A stretch of DNA of 64,000 bases from Methylobacterium sp. NMS14P. GTDB lineage: Bacteria; Pseudomonadota; Alphaproteobacteria; Rhizobiales; Beijerinckiaceae. This document shows positions 18,079-27,752 of this stretch, piece by piece. The stretch's first letter is position 1, and each line of letters starts with the position of its first letter. The stretch spans positions 4,150,501 through 4,214,500 of the forward strand of contig NZ_CP087106.1 in the NCBI RefSeq assembly GCF_028583545.1. Reading direction: 5' to 3'. The notes below the pieces were generated by a model. The model ran no database searches. It was given only the letters and a program-made list of their open reading frames with translations, and had not been told where the DNA came from. Both the position numbers and the translations under genes were made by a program.

Positions 18079-19470
18079 TCAGCTTGTCTGTATGATCTTA
18101 GACATAATACTGATAAGCCCTTCTTCAACCGTAGGATGATACACCGGTCGATCATGCACGGCCTGGGCCGTCTGCTTGTCCGCGACAGCGTACGTGAGCA
18201 GGTGCGCGAGGTGCTCCACGGCCGGCCCGAGCATCTCGCCCCCGAGCAGTCGCCCGGACCGATCGGCCCAGATCCGCATGCCGCCGCGGTTCAGCCCCTC
18301 CACGCGGGCGCGCCCCTGATCCGAGAAATCCCGGGCGCCGACGATCCGTCGATCGTCCTCCGGGTCGTAGGGCGCGCCGATCACCGCCGCCTGGGGATGG
18401 GTGAAGACCATCGCGAGGCTCGTCCAAGGCTCCGGCGTCGCGACCGGGCGGCCCGCCGCGAGGGCGGCCGCGTTGGCGCCCGCGATCCCACCCTGCCGGC
18501 TGGCCTCGTGCAGCACCGGCCTCCAGCCGTCGACGTCGCCGGCGATCAGGATCGGTGCCCCCGCGCAGACGAGGCTGCGCCGGTCGAAATCCGGCACGCC
18601 GCCGGCCTCGAGGCACAGACCGGTCGCCTCGAGGCCGAGGGCCTCCAGATTGGGGGAACGGCCGGTGGCGGCCAGCACCCGCGCCGCCCGCGTGACCTGT
18701 TCGCGCCCGTCGCGGTCAGTCCAGTGGAGACAGACGGCGTCGCTGTCCCGAACGGCCTGCCGGAGCTCGGCGCCGAGATGTAGATCCAGCTCCGCGCCGA
18801 AGATCGCGGCGGCCTGCTGGGCGAGGTCGGGCACGGTCAGGCCGGCGACGGTGTCGCCGGCGTCGATCACCGTGACGGCGACGCCGAGCCGCGCCATCGC
18901 CTGCGCGACCTCGATCCCCACGGCTCCCGCCCCGAGGACGGCCAGCGAGGCCGGGAGGTCGGGGATCTCGAAGAGCGTGTCGGTGGTGAGGACGTCCGCC
19001 CCGAGGCCGCGCAGCGGCTCCGGGACGATCGGGCTCGATCCCGTGGCGATGACAGCTGCCCGGAAGCGGATCCGGGTCGCGTCGTCGATCAGCAGGGTGC
19101 GGTCGCTCTCGAACCGGGCCGTGCCGCCGAGGCGCTCGTCTTCGGGGAGATCGTCGAGGCCGTCGAGGACGCTGCCGACGAACCGGTCGCGCTCCGCGCG
19201 GAGGCGCCGCAGCACGGCGGGCCCGTCCACCGCGACCTCGGGAACCCGGATGCCGAACAGGTCGGCAGTGCGCGCCGCGTGGGCGGCCGCGCCCGCGGCG
19301 ATCAGGAGCTTCGAGGGCATGCAGCCGACCCGCGCGCAGGTCGTCCCGCCGGGACCGCGCTCGATCAGCACCGACCGCGCCCCCGCCGCCGTCGCGGCGC
19401 GATGGGCCGCGATTCCGGCGGTCCCGGCACCGATCACCGCCACGTCGTAGTCGAGCTCGCGCATCAGCAT
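18079..19470 (-). CDS. dihydrolipoyl dehydrogenase-like pyridine nucleotide-disulfide oxidoreductase
   Basis: 463-aa FAD flavoprotein. The FAD-binding motif is VIGAGTAGIAA (residues about 12-22). The redox disulfide is TTCARVGCMPSK, the CxxxxC pattern of lipoamide dehydrogenases and relatives. The NAD(P) site is LGAGAVGIEVAQ, and the second FAD motif ends in IAGDVDG. The dimer domain has YHPTVEEG, supplying the His-Glu pair with Thr-Val-Glu in place of the common Thr-Leu-Ser. No E1 or E2 gene is nearby, so it is not part of a 2-oxoacid dehydrogenase operon and its substrate is open; a mercuric-reductase-like or stress role is possible. Start ATG 19470, or the ATG two codons later. Its last 60 bases are markedly AT-rich and may hold the bphP promoter. 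Confidence 0.85.
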   Translation of the reverse strand: MLMRELDYDVAVIGAGTAGIAAHRAATAAGARSVLIERGPGGTTCARVGCMPSKLLIAAGAAAHAARTADLFGIRVPEVAVDGPAVLRRLRAERDRFVGSVLDGLDDLPEDERLGGTARFESDRTLLIDDATRIRFRAAVIATGSSPIVPEPLRGLGADVLTTDTLFEIPDLPASLAVLGAGAVGIEVAQAMARLGVAVTVIDAGDTVAGLTVPDLAQQAAAIFGAELDLHLGAELRQAVRDSDAVCLHWTDRDGREQVTRAARVLAATGRSPNLEALGLEATGLCLEAGGVPDFDRRSLVCAGAPILIAGDVDGWRPVLHEASRQGGIAGANAAALAAGRPVATPEPWTSLAMVFTHPQAAVIGAPYDPEDDRRIVGARDFSDQGRARVEGLNRGGMRIWADRSGRLLGGEMLGPAVEHLAHLLTYAVADKQTAQAVHDRPVYHPTVEEGLISIMSKIIQTS

Positions 19471-19558
19471 CCCGGACCGTCCGCCGGGGCCAAAGCGTCA
19501 CGGCTCAGGTTCGTTCCGCCTGCGCGCTCACGTCTCAGCCCGACCTGAACCGGCCGGA

Positions 19559-19591
19559 GCCCCGCGCCCGCCCGCCCGGGCGGCGCGGGGC
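19559..19591 (-). terminator. hairpin after truB
   Basis: Arms GCCCCGCGCCCGCCC (19559-19573) and GGGCGGCGCGGGGC (19578-19591), one bulged C, 4-base loop. It lies 8 bases past the truB stop on the truB strand. No T-run, so it is probably a transcript-end stabiliser or a factor-dependent site. Confidence 0.5.
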
Positions 19592-19598
19592 CGGGATG

Positions 19599-20627
19599 TC
19601 AGGCGCTGCGGCCGGGGGCCGTGCCGCCGAGGTGGAACACCCGGTGGGGGACCAGCTCGCCGCGCTCCACGTCGCCCACGGCGACCAGGATGCCGGCGCA
19701 GGTCGCGAAGGCCTTGCCCTCCACGGGAGCGTCGCGGCCCCGCAGGATGACCGGCTGCCCCCGCATCAGGCGCAGCCCCAGGTCGCGCGACACCGCGACC
19801 TCCGGGATGGCGTCGAGGGCCGTCTCCACCGGGCGCAGGTAGGCGAGGGCCGCCTCGGGGCCGCCGTCGGTCAGGGCCGAGACCGCGCAGGCCTCGGCCT
19901 CCGAGAAGGGCCCGACGCGGGTCCGGCGCAGCGCGGCCACGTGGCCGTAGCAGCCGAGCATCCGGCCGAGATCGCGGGCCAGCGCCCGCACGTAGGTGCC
20001 CTTGCCGCACTCGGCCTCGATCACGGTGCGCTCGCCGTCGTGCTCGACCACCGCGAGCCGGTCGATCTGCACCGGCCGGGCGACCAGTTCCACGGTCTCG
20101 CCCTCGCGGGCGAGGTCGTAGGCGCGCTCGCCCTGGATCTTGATGGCCGAGTAGCGCGGCGGCACCTGCTCGATCGCCCCCACGAAGGCCGGCAGCGCCG
20201 CCTCGACCGCCGCCCGGTCCGGGCGGGCGTCGCTCGTCGCCACGGGGCGTCCCTCGGCATCGTCGGTGTCGGTCTCGACGCCCCACTGGACGGTGAACCG
20301 GTAGGCCTTGCGGCCGTCCATCACGAACGGGACGGTCTTGGTCGCCTCGCCGAGGGCGATCGGCAGGATGCCGGAGGCCAGCGGGTCGAGGGTACCGGCA
20401 TGGCCGGCCTTCTTGGCGTTGAAGGCGCGCTTCACCACCGCGACCGCGTGGGTCGAGGTCATGCCGACGTGCTTGTCGAGGATCACCCAGCCCGAGACGT
20501 CCCGGCGCTTCGGCCGGTCGGGACGCGGACCGCGCTGAGGACGGCGCCCCTCCGGCCCGCGGCGCTCAGCGCTCGGCAGGGGAGCCTGGCGCTCGGCCGG
20601 CGGCATATCTTCCATGGAAACCGTCAT
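19599..20627 (-). CDS. truB: tRNA pseudouridine(55) synthase
   Basis: 342-aa TruB, which makes pseudouridine-55 in the T-loop of tRNAs. The catalytic Asp is in AGHAGTLDPLASG. KAYRFTVQWGVETDTDDAEG and the C-terminal GKGTYVRALARDLG match the family. The first 40 residues are a Pro/Arg-rich extension. Start ATG 20627 (ATG codons 5 and 8 are alternatives). It follows rbfA by 54 bases on the same strand. In many relatives rpsO and pnp come next; here a hairpin and then the intergenic stretch before the flavoprotein gene come instead. Confidence 0.95.
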   Translation of the reverse strand: MTVSMEDMPPAERQAPLPSAERRGPEGRRPQRGPRPDRPKRRDVSGWVILDKHVGMTSTHAVAVVKRAFNAKKAGHAGTLDPLASGILPIALGEATKTVPFVMDGRKAYRFTVQWGVETDTDDAEGRPVATSDARPDRAAVEAALPAFVGAIEQVPPRYSAIKIQGERAYDLAREGETVELVARPVQIDRLAVVEHDGERTVIEAECGKGTYVRALARDLGRMLGCYGHVAALRRTRVGPFSEAEACAVSALTDGGPEAALAYLRPVETALDAIPEVAVSRDLGLRLMRGQPVILRGRDAPVEGKAFATCAGILVAVGDVERGELVPHRVFHLGGTAPGRSA

Positions 20628-20681
20628 GTCCGCGTGTCCCCCGGGGTCGATGCCCCGTCCCTTTCTGCTTGGTATCGGGAC

Positions 20682-21110
20682 TCAATGCCCCGTCCCGGTC
20701 TCCGGTTCGTCGTCCTCGGGCGCGGAGTCGAGGTCGCGCTGGACCCGCTCGTCCCGCAGCAGCCTGTCGATGCGCGCCGCCTCGTCGAAGGTCTCGTCCC
20801 GCCGGAACCGCAGTTCCGGGGCGAATTTCAGGTTCACCCGCCGGGCCACCGCCTGGCGCAGCACCTTCCGGTGGCGCTCCAGGGCGGCGATCACCGGCGC
20901 CTCGTCGAGGCCGCCGAGCGGCATCACGTAGGCGGTGGCGAGCTTCAGGTCCGGCGACATGCGCACCTCGGGCACGGTCACGACGTGCGTGCCGAGCACC
21001 GGATCCTGGATGTCACCCCGCTGGAGCACCTCGGCCAGCGCGTGCCGCACGAGTTCGGCCACGCGCTGCTGACGCTGCGAGGGGCCGGTGGAGGTCGGTT
21101 TCTGGGCCAT
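20682..21110 (-). CDS. rbfA: ribosome-binding factor A
   Basis: 142-aa RbfA, a KH-like protein that binds the 30S subunit and helps mature the 16S rRNA 5' end and cold adaptation. The start [20 protein letters not shown] and the [20 protein letters not shown] segment are diagnostic. The C-terminal tail is acidic. ATG at 21110. It is separated from infB by a strong terminator, so rbfA-truB either depend on readthrough or have a promoter at the 3' end of infB or in the 104-base gap. Confidence 0.94.
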   Translation of the reverse strand: MAQKPTSTGPSQRQQRVAELVRHALAEVLQRGDIQDPVLGTHVVTVPEVRMSPDLKLATAYVMPLGGLDEAPVIAALERHRKVLRQAVARRVNLKFAPELRFRRDETFDEAARIDRLLRDERVQRDLDSAPEDDEPETGTGH

Positions 21111-21152
21111 TCTGTCTCGGGCCGGCCCGCCGGAGCGGACGGCGCACGTCCT

Positions 21153-21189
21153 GAAAAAAGAAAAGACGGCCGCGGCAGGTGCCGCGGCC
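21153..21189 (-). terminator. intrinsic terminator of infB
   Basis: On the minus strand a 9-bp stem (GGCCGCGGC at 21181-21189 with GCCGCGGCC at 21168-21176, loop of 4) is followed by a T-rich tail copied from the A-run at 21153-21166. It begins about 26 bases after the infB stop. Confidence 0.88.
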
Positions 21190-21214
21190 GCCCTGTCCGG
21201 ATGAGTCCGGAGCG

Positions 21215-24151
21215 TCAGAGGGTGCGGCGGATCTCCTCGACCCGGTAGCACTCGATCACGTCGCCCGCGCGCATGTTCTCGAAGTTCTCGAAGGCCATGC
21301 CGCACTCCTGGCCGGAGGTGACTTCCTTCGCGTCGTCCTTGAAGCGCTTGAGCGTCTTGAGCTTGCCCTCGTGGATCACGACGCTGTCGCGGATCAGGCG
21401 AACGTGCGCGCCGCGCTCGACGATGCCGTCGGTGACGCGGCAACCCGCGACCTTGCCGACCTTCGAGACCTCGAAGACCTCCTGGATGGTCGCCTCGCCG
21501 AGGCGATCCTCCCGCAGGGTCGGCGGCAGCATCCCCGACAGCGTGGCTTTGATGTCGTCCACGAGGTCGTAGATGATGTTGTAGTACCGGATCTCGATGC
21601 CGGCCCGCTCGGCGGCCTCGCGGGCCTCCTTGAGGGCGCGCACGTTGAAGCCGATGACGACCGCCTTCGAGGCCTGTGCCAGGGTGATGTCCGACTCGGT
21701 GATGCCGCCGACACCCGCCAGGAGGATGCGGGCCGCGACCTCGTCGTTGCCGAGCTTCTCGAGCGCGCCCGAGATCGCCTCGACCGAGCCCTGGACGTCG
21801 CCCTTGATGACGACCGGCAGCTCCTTGCGGCCGGCGCCTTCCTTCAGGTCGCGCATCATGTCGACGAGCGAGCGGTTGGCACCGCCGGTGCGGGCGTTCT
21901 GGCGCTCGCGCTTCTGGCGGGCGCGGTACTCGGTGACCTCGCGGGCGCGGGCCTCGCTCGGCACCACGGTCACGCGGTCGCCGGCATCGGGTGTGCCGTT
22001 GAAGCCCAGCACCTCCACCGGCACGGACGGGCCGGCATACTGGACGTTCTCGCCGAGGTCGTCGATCAGGGCGCGCACGCGGCCCCACTCGGCGCCCGCC
22101 ACGACGATGTCGCCGGTGAACAGGGTGCCGCGCTGGACCAGGACCGTGGCCACCGGGCCGCGACCGCGGTCGAGCTGGGCCTCGATGACCGTCCCCTCGC
22201 CGTCGCGCTTCTCGTTGGCGCGCAGGTTCATGATCTCGGCCTGGATCTGGATGCCCTCCAGAAGCTCGGACAGGCCGTCGCCGGTCTTGGCGGAGACCTC
22301 GAACTCGAGGGTCTCACCGCCCATCGACTCGACCTGGATGTCGTGCTGCAGCAGTTCCGTGCGGACCCGCTCCGGCTTGGCGTCCGGCTTGTCGATCTTG
22401 TTGACCGCGATGATCATCGGGACGCCCGCCGCCTTGGCGTGCTGGATGGCCTCGATGGTCTGGGGCATGACGCCGTCATCGGCCGCCACCACGATCACCA
22501 CGATGTCGGTGACCTTGGCGCCGCGGGCGCGCATCGACGTGAACGCCGCGTGGCCCGGGGTGTCGATGAAGGTGATCATGTCGCCGGACGGCGACGCGAC
22601 CTGATAGGCGCCGATGTGCTGGGTGATGCCGCCGGCCTCACCATCGACCACGTTCGCCTTGCGGATCGCGTCGAGCAGAGACGTCTTGCCGTGATCGACG
22701 TGGCCCATGATGGTGACCACCGGCGGACGGGGATCGAGATCCTCCTCCAGATCCGGCTCGTCGGACGACAGACCCTCCTCGACGTCGGATTCGGCGACGC
22801 GGCGGACCGTGTGGCCGAGTTCCTCGGCGATGAGCTGGGCGGTGTCCGAGTCGATCACGTCGGTGATCTTGTGGATCTGGCCCTGCTTCATCAGCATGCG
22901 GATCACGTCCACGGCCCGCTCCGACATGCGGTTGGCGAGTTCCTGGATGGTGATCGTCTCGGGGATGGTCACCTCGCGGGACAGCTTCTCTTTCTGCTCG
23001 ACATGGCCGCGGCCACTCATCCGCTGCTGGCGGCGGCGGAACGAGGCGACGGAGCGCGTGCGCTCGTCCTCACCCGACGTGGCGGTCGCGATGGTCAGAC
23101 GGCCGCGGTTGCGATCGCCTCCCGGCGACTTCGGCGTCTTGGGCGGCGTGATGATCTTGAGCGGCATGCCCGGACGGCGGATCACCCGCTTGGTCTCGGA
23201 CTCATCGTCGTTGGTCTGGGCTCCGCGACCGGCCGGGCGCGCGGCGGCACCCGCACCGGCAGGACGCGCCGCGGTCGCCGGCGTCGCGCTCTTCTCGGGC
23301 TCGGGGGCCGGGGCCGGGCGGGCCATGAAGTTGAGGTCGCGCGGCTTGCGCGTGTCAGCCGTGATGGTCTTGCGCGGCTCGCCCGTGGAGGGTCGCGGCG
23401 TCAGAGGCGGACGCGGAGCGGCCGGAGCAGCGGCGGGCGTGGCACGCGCCGCGGCCGGACGCGCGGCCTCGGTCTGACGGGCCGGAGCGGCCGGACGGGC
23501 CGGAGCAGCGGCGGCGGCCGCCGGGCGGGCCGGCGTGGCGGCGGGCTGGGCAGGCGCCGGAGCCGGGCTGGACGGCGCGGCGGCGGCGGCCTCGGCGGCG
23601 GGAGCCGGAGCGGCAGGCGCGGGCGGCGGAGCCGCGGCAGCAGCCTTGGCCGCCTCGGCCGCTTCCGCGGCGGCGGCAGCGGCCGCTGCCTTGCGCTCTT
23701 CCTCCTCGCGGCGGCGGGCCTCGGCGGCCTCACGCTCGCGGCGGGCCTGCTCCTCGGCCTCGCGGCGGCGCGCCGCGGCTTCGGCTTCTGCCTTCTGGCG
23801 CGCCTCGGCCTCGCGACGCTGCGCGTCGGCGAGGGCTGCGGCGCGGGCCGCGCTCTCCTGCTCGCTCAGGGTGCGGAGGACGACACCCGAGGCGGCGCGC
23901 TGCGCCGGACGCGGGGGCGGCGCCGTCGGCGCGGCGGCTGCCGGGCGCGGGGCGGGGGCAGGCTCGCGGGCAGGCGCGGCCGGTGCCGCACCGATTACGC
24001 GGCGCTTCACCGTCTCGACCACGACCTGCTTGGAGCGGCCATGGGAGAAGCTCTGACGCACGGTGCCCGCCTCGATCGGCCGCTTGAGAGAGAGCGGCTT
24101 CGGGGAAGTCCGATTCAGAGTCTTGTCGCCCGGGTTGTTCGTATCGCTCAT
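21215..24151 (-). CDS. infB: translation initiation factor IF-2
   Basis: 978-aa IF-2, the GTPase that places initiator tRNA on the 30S subunit and promotes subunit joining. It begins with the alphaproteobacterial IF2-associated motif ([20 protein letters not shown], residues about 19-38). A long Ala/Pro/Glu-Arg-rich linker runs to about residue 390, with a coiled-coil stretch of [17 protein letters not shown] type. The IF2_N domain and the G domain at about 475-640 follow, with [20 protein letters not shown] and NKID. Domains II, III and C2 end the protein. ATG at 24151. Fourth gene of the rimP-nusA-ylxR-infB operon; a terminator follows. Confidence 0.97.
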   Translation of the reverse strand: MSDTNNPGDKTLNRTSPKPLSLKRPIEAGTVRQSFSHGRSKQVVVETVKRRVIGAAPAAPAREPAPAPRPAAAAPTAPPPRPAQRAASGVVLRTLSEQESAARAAALADAQRREAEARQKAEAEAAARRREAEEQARREREAAEARRREEEERKAAAAAAAAEAAEAAKAAAAAPPPAPAAPAPAAEAAAAAPSSPAPAPAQPAATPARPAAAAAAPARPAAPARQTEAARPAAARATPAAAPAAPRPPLTPRPSTGEPRKTITADTRKPRDLNFMARPAPAPEPEKSATPATAARPAGAGAAARPAGRGAQTNDDESETKRVIRRPGMPLKIITPPKTPKSPGGDRNRGRLTIATATSGEDERTRSVASFRRRQQRMSGRGHVEQKEKLSREVTIPETITIQELANRMSERAVDVIRMLMKQGQIHKITDVIDSDTAQLIAEELGHTVRRVAESDVEEGLSSDEPDLEEDLDPRPPVVTIMGHVDHGKTSLLDAIRKANVVDGEAGGITQHIGAYQVASPSGDMITFIDTPGHAAFTSMRARGAKVTDIVVIVVAADDGVMPQTIEAIQHAKAAGVPMIIAVNKIDKPDAKPERVRTELLQHDIQVESMGGETLEFEVSAKTGDGLSELLEGIQIQAEIMNLRANEKRDGEGTVIEAQLDRGRGPVATVLVQRGTLFTGDIVVAGAEWGRVRALIDDLGENVQYAGPSVPVEVLGFNGTPDAGDRVTVVPSEARAREVTEYRARQKRERQNARTGGANRSLVDMMRDLKEGAGRKELPVVIKGDVQGSVEAISGALEKLGNDEVAARILLAGVGGITESDITLAQASKAVVIGFNVRALKEAREAAERAGIEIRYYNIIYDLVDDIKATLSGMLPPTLREDRLGEATIQEVFEVSKVGKVAGCRVTDGIVERGAHVRLIRDSVVIHEGKLKTLKRFKDDAKEVTSGQECGMAFENFENMRAGDVIECYRVEEIRRTL

Positions 24152-24227
24152 TCAGCCTGAACCCTGAGGGTTTCCATCGTCCCGTGAACCGACGCCCGGT
24201 GGCGCCGGCCAAATCCGTCCTGCGTCG

Positions 24228-24950
24228 TCAACGTGAGGCTTCGTCGATCCCGCCGATTCGGGCTGGATCGGGCTCCCCGGTCGCCGCGGCGGCGCCCTCG
24301 AAGGAGCGTAGCCGACGCCAACGCGACAGGCAGCCGGCGGCTCCGGCTCCTGCGACGAGCGCAGCGTGTATCACATGATCCCGACCTAAGGCCATGTCCA
24401 ATTCGTCCTCGGACAGGTCATCGATGATCGGGATCCTTGACATGGCGTCACCGTGGCGCCTGTGCAAGGCCGACGCGATCTTCCGCCGGCCGTCCGGGCT
24501 CGCCTCGGCGGCGTGAATCACCGCGATCGCGCCGGGCTGGCCGCCGATCGCGGCCTCGACCTTCGAGAAGCCCGCGACCACGCAGCCCGCCTTGTTGGCC
24601 ATGGCGATGGCCTGCCGCAGGTCGTCCCGGAGCCCGGCGACGATCCGGTCCGGCAGGTCGGGGGCGGCCGGGGTCGGCCCCTTGAACGCCCGCGAGAACA
24701 GGTTCTTCCGCACCGCCGTGGCGACAGCCTCGCGCCGGGCGCTGATCCAGGCGCCGCGGCCCGGCAGCTTGGCGCGCAGGTCGGGCACGACGCTGCCGTC
24801 CGGCCCGCGCACGAACCGGATCATCGCCTCCGGCGCCTGGGCGACGCGGGTGACGATGCAGGTCCGCTCGGGCAAGCGGCGGCCGGGGCCGGCATCGAGC
24901 CCCCCGGCATCCAGCCCGTCCTCGGGCAGGGTCGTGTCGACCGCGACCAT
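24228..24950 (-). CDS. YlxR (DUF448) RNA-binding protein fused to an L7Ae-like domain
   Basis: 240-aa protein. Residues about 25-100 form the YlxR/DUF448 domain (PERTCIVTR, then KLPGRGAWISARR). Residues about 110-190 look like an L7Ae/YlxQ-type RNA-binding fold (AIAMANKAGCVVAGFSKVEA). In Bacillus these two functions are separate neighbouring genes between nusA and infB; here they are one chain, common in alphaproteobacteria. The C-terminal 50 residues are variable. ATG at 24950, 23 bases after nusA; infB follows 76 bases later. Confidence 0.9.
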   Translation of the reverse strand: MVAVDTTLPEDGLDAGGLDAGPGRRLPERTCIVTRVAQAPEAMIRFVRGPDGSVVPDLRAKLPGRGAWISARREAVATAVRKNLFSRAFKGPTPAAPDLPDRIVAGLRDDLRQAIAMANKAGCVVAGFSKVEAAIGGQPGAIAVIHAAEASPDGRRKIASALHRRHGDAMSRIPIIDDLSEDELDMALGRDHVIHAALVAGAGAAGCLSRWRRLRSFEGAAAATGEPDPARIGGIDEASR

Positions 24951-24973
24951 CGCGCCTCCGCGCCGCCTCTCGC

Positions 24974-26599
24974 TCAGGCCTCGGCCTGCGCCGGGGCGGT
25001 CTCGTCGCCCTCGGCCGCCTCGGCACCCTCCTCGGCCTCCGGCTCCGGCAGGGCCTCGATCCAGCCGGCCTTCAGGCGAGCGGCCATGATCAGGGCCTCG
25101 GCCTCGGCGCGGGACAGGTCGAACCCGTCGAGGTAGCCGGCGTGGCGCACGGCGTCGGGGCCGCGGCCCTCGGTGTAGCCGACCAGGTCGTCGGTGGCGC
25201 AGCCCGCCAGATCCTCGACGCTCTTCACGTCGTTCTCGCCGAGGGCGACCATCATGGGCGTGGTGATGCCCTCGATCTCGCGCAACTCGTCGGCGACGCC
25301 GAGCTCGGTGCGGCGGGCGTCGTGCGCCTGCTCGATCCGGGCGAGGTGGTCCTGGGCGCGGGCCTGGATCTCGGTGCCGGTCTCCTCGTCGAGCCCCTGG
25401 ATGCCGGACAGCTCCTGAATGTCGACGTAGGCGATCTCCTCGACGTTGCGGAAGCCTTCCGCGGCGAGCAGCTGGCCGACGGTCTCGTCGACGTCGAGCG
25501 CCTCCATGAACACCTGGGTCCGCTCGGCGAACTCCTTCTGGCGGCGCTCCGACTCCTCGGCCTCGGTGAGGATGTCGATGTCCCAGCCGGTGAGCTGCGA
25601 GGCGAGGCGCACGTTCTGGCCGCGGCGGCCGATCGCCAGCGACAGCTGGTCGTCCGGCACCACCACCTCGATGCGGTCGGCCTCCTCGTCGAGCACCACC
25701 TTCACCACCTCGGCGGGCTGGAGGGCGTTGACGATGAAGGTCGCCTCGTCCTCCGACCACGGGATGATGTCGATCTTCTCCCCCTGCAGCTCGCCGACCA
25801 CGGCCTGCACGCGCGAGCCGCGCATGCCGACGCAGGCGCCGACCGGGTCGATGCTGCCGTCGCGGGAGATCACCGCGATCTTGGCGCGGGAGCCCGGATC
25901 GCGGGCCACCGCCTTCACCTCGACGATGCCGTCGTAGATCTCGGGCACTTCCTGGCCGAACAGCTTGGCCATGAACTGGGGGTGCGAGCGCGACAGGAAG
26001 ATCTGCGGGCCGCGGACCTCCGAGCGCACGTCGAACAGGTAGGAGCGGATGCGGTCGCCCGGCCGGAAGGTCTCGCGCGGGATCATCTCGTCCCGGCGCA
26101 CGATGCCCTCGCCGCGGCCGAGATCGACGATGACGTTGCCGTACTCGACGCGCTTCACGATGCCGTTGAGGATCTCGCCGATGCGGTCCTTGTACTCGTC
26201 GAACTGGCGGGCGCGCTCGGCGTCGCGCACCTTCTGGACGATGACCTGCTTGGCCGACTGGGCGGCCACGCGGCCGAAATCGAAGGGCGGCAGGGTGTCG
26301 GAGATCACGTCGCCGACCAGCGCGCCCGGGTTGTAGCGGCGGGCCTGGTCGAGGGTGATCTCGCGGGCGTCGTTCTCCACCTCGTCGACGACCAGGAGGT
26401 GGCGCGAGAGGCGCAGCGCCCCGGTCTTGTTGTCGATCTCGGCGTGAACGTCGGTCTCGGCGCCGTAGCGGGAGCGGGCGGCCTTGGCGATCGCCTCCTC
26501 CATCGCGTCGATCACGATGGAGCGGTCGATCACCTTCTCGCGGGCCACCGCGTCGGCGATCTGGAGGAGTTCGAGCCTGTTGGCGCTGACGACGGCCAT
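24974..26599 (-). CDS. nusA: transcription termination/antitermination factor NusA
   Basis: 541-aa NusA, which binds RNA polymerase and nascent RNA and modulates pausing, termination and antitermination. Domain order: N-terminal polymerase-binding domain (residues 1-135), S1 (about 137-205, [19 protein letters not shown]), KH1 ([17 protein letters not shown]), KH2 ([19 protein letters not shown]), then two helix-hairpin-helix acidic repeats near 365-430 and 440-505, and an acidic tail. The C-terminal repeats resemble the polymerase alpha-binding repeats of E. coli NusA. ATG at 26599, 64 bases after rimP. Often autoregulated through termination in the operon leader; a candidate leader terminator lies at 27514-27545. 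Confidence 0.96.
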   Translation of the reverse strand: MAVVSANRLELLQIADAVAREKVIDRSIVIDAMEEAIAKAARSRYGAETDVHAEIDNKTGALRLSRHLLVVDEVENDAREITLDQARRYNPGALVGDVISDTLPPFDFGRVAAQSAKQVIVQKVRDAERARQFDEYKDRIGEILNGIVKRVEYGNVIVDLGRGEGIVRRDEMIPRETFRPGDRIRSYLFDVRSEVRGPQIFLSRSHPQFMAKLFGQEVPEIYDGIVEVKAVARDPGSRAKIAVISRDGSIDPVGACVGMRGSRVQAVVGELQGEKIDIIPWSEDEATFIVNALQPAEVVKVVLDEEADRIEVVVPDDQLSLAIGRRGQNVRLASQLTGWDIDILTEAEESERRQKEFAERTQVFMEALDVDETVGQLLAAEGFRNVEEIAYVDIQELSGIQGLDEETGTEIQARAQDHLARIEQAHDARRTELGVADELREIEGITTPMMVALGENDVKSVEDLAGCATDDLVGYTEGRGPDAVRHAGYLDGFDLSRAEAEALIMAARLKAGWIEALPEPEAEEGAEAAEGDETAPAQAEA

Positions 26600-26663
26600 C
26601 GGTGTCGGTCCTTCTCTTCCGTCAAATCTTCGGGCCGGCCGCCGGGCGGCCGACGCGGGGGTC

Positions 26664-27431
26664 TCAGTGCAGGGAGTCGCGGTCCTTGAGCCGGGACGCC
26701 TTGGTCACGACCGGCTTCTTCGAGCCGGTCCGGGCCTGTTTCTGGGGCTTGGTCGCGGGACTGGCCTTCCGGGGACCCTTCGGCTGGAAGGGCGCGCGCG
26801 CCGGCGAAGGCGCGCCCTCCGCGGCGGCCGCCTCGTCGCCGGCCTCCACGTCCTCGTCGTCCGCGTCCGCCGGTCCGCCGCGGCGGAGCGACTCGCGGAT
26901 CAGCTCGTCCGTGAGGACGAGATGGGCCTCGGCGAGGTCCTTCAGCGGCAGGTCGATGCGGCTCGGCAGCCCTTCCTTCACGTCGGGCAGGTCGATCGGG
27001 ACGGTCGTCCCCGTCGGATCGGGCGCGCCCAGGATGCCGCGGAAGCGCTTGCGCCCGTCCAGCGGCGGGCTCAGCTCGACCTTGGCCTCGTAGCCGACCC
27101 AGCGGGCGAAGTCCGAGACCCGCACCAGCGGCCGGTCGATTCCGGGCGAGGACACTTCGAGGTTGTAGGCGCCGCCCACCGGGTCGTCGACGTCGAGGAT
27201 CGGCGAGATCGCGCGGCTCACCGCCTCGCAATCGTCGATCGTGAAGGTGCCGTCCGGCCGCTCCGCCATGATCTGCACGGTGCAGCCGTTGACGTTGGAC
27301 ATCCGCACCCGGACCAGCCGGAAGCCGAGGCCCGCGAGCGGACCCTCGATCGCCTGCGCGACGCGCGCGGCGACTCCGGCCTCGCGGACGAGGCGCTTCT
27401 CGGACAGATCCGCTTCAATCTCGGACGACAT
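26664..27431 (-). CDS. rimP: ribosome maturation factor RimP
   Basis: 255-aa RimP, required for 30S maturation. The N-terminal domain (residues about 20-95) has [20 protein letters not shown] and the diagnostic [14 protein letters not shown]; the SH3-like C-terminal domain follows to about 170. The last 80 residues are a low-complexity Ala/Lys/Pro-rich extension absent from E. coli RimP. ATG at 27431. First gene of the operon with nusA, ylxR and infB. Confidence 0.94.
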   Translation of the reverse strand: MSSEIEADLSEKRLVREAGVAARVAQAIEGPLAGLGFRLVRVRMSNVNGCTVQIMAERPDGTFTIDDCEAVSRAISPILDVDDPVGGAYNLEVSSPGIDRPLVRVSDFARWVGYEAKVELSPPLDGRKRFRGILGAPDPTGTTVPIDLPDVKEGLPSRIDLPLKDLAEAHLVLTDELIRESLRRGGPADADDEDVEAGDEAAAAEGAPSPARAPFQPKGPRKASPATKPQKQARTGSKKPVVTKASRLKDRDSLH

Positions 27432-27513
27432 GGGTGTTCAGCGCGCAACCTTCGCGGCGTTCTGCTTGGCCGCCCGCGGCGTGGGGCCTCGTGCGACGAG
27501 AGAGTGTGCGGCG

Positions 27514-27545
27514 AAAAAAAAGAGCGGACCCGGTGGGGCCCACTC
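27514..27545 (-). terminator. terminator-like hairpin in the leader of the rimP operon
   Basis: Read on the minus strand, GAGTGGGCCC (27545-27536) pairs with GGGTCCGCTC (27531-27522) over 10 positions including two G-T wobbles, with a 4-base loop. Eight T follow (27521-27514). It lies about 80 bases before the rimP start. It is either the end of the upstream transcript or a leader attenuator of the rimP-nusA-infB operon. Confidence 0.8.
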
Positions 27546-27659
27546 CCGAACCGCAGCCTCTCGACTGCCATCAGAACTGTTGAGAGCTAGATAGCGACCC
27601 TTCGGCCGGAGCGCAAGGCGGATCGGCCGCGGCGCGCGGCCCGGTTCTTCCCGATCTCG

Positions 27660-27732
27660 CCCTCGTCCCGAGGTGCCGGAGCGTAGCGGAGGCCTCCCTC
27701 GAGGCCCGCTGCGCCGCACCCCGGGATGAGGG
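27660..27732. repeat. 73-bp imperfect palindrome (REP-like element)
   Basis: Outer arms CCCTCGTCCCGAGGTGC (27660-27676) and the complement of GCACCCCGGGATGAGGG (27716-27732) match at 15 of 17 positions; inner arms around GGAGCGTAGCGG and CCGCTGCGCC extend the stem. I recognise the CCCTCATCCCGAGGTGC-type end as a repeated intergenic element of Rhizobiales. It follows the aldo/keto reductase stop by 20 bases. With the leader hairpin it accounts for most of the 321-base gap 27432-27752. Confidence 0.65.
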
Positions 27733-27752
27733 GGTTGGAGATCGGCTGCGTC

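Noticed and set aside
18085..18104. PpsR/CrtJ-type TGT-N12-ACA site before bphP
   Set aside because: TGT and ACA are present but spaced by 14 or 10 bases, not 12.
15721..18783. 1020-codon plus-strand frame opposite bphP
   Set aside because: His/Arg/Gly/Asp-rich antisense of a clear phytochrome gene; no motif or start context.
21179..24160. 993-codon plus-strand frame opposite infB
   Set aside because: Antisense shadow of infB; composition dominated by Leu/Asp/His/Arg/Gly from complementary codons.
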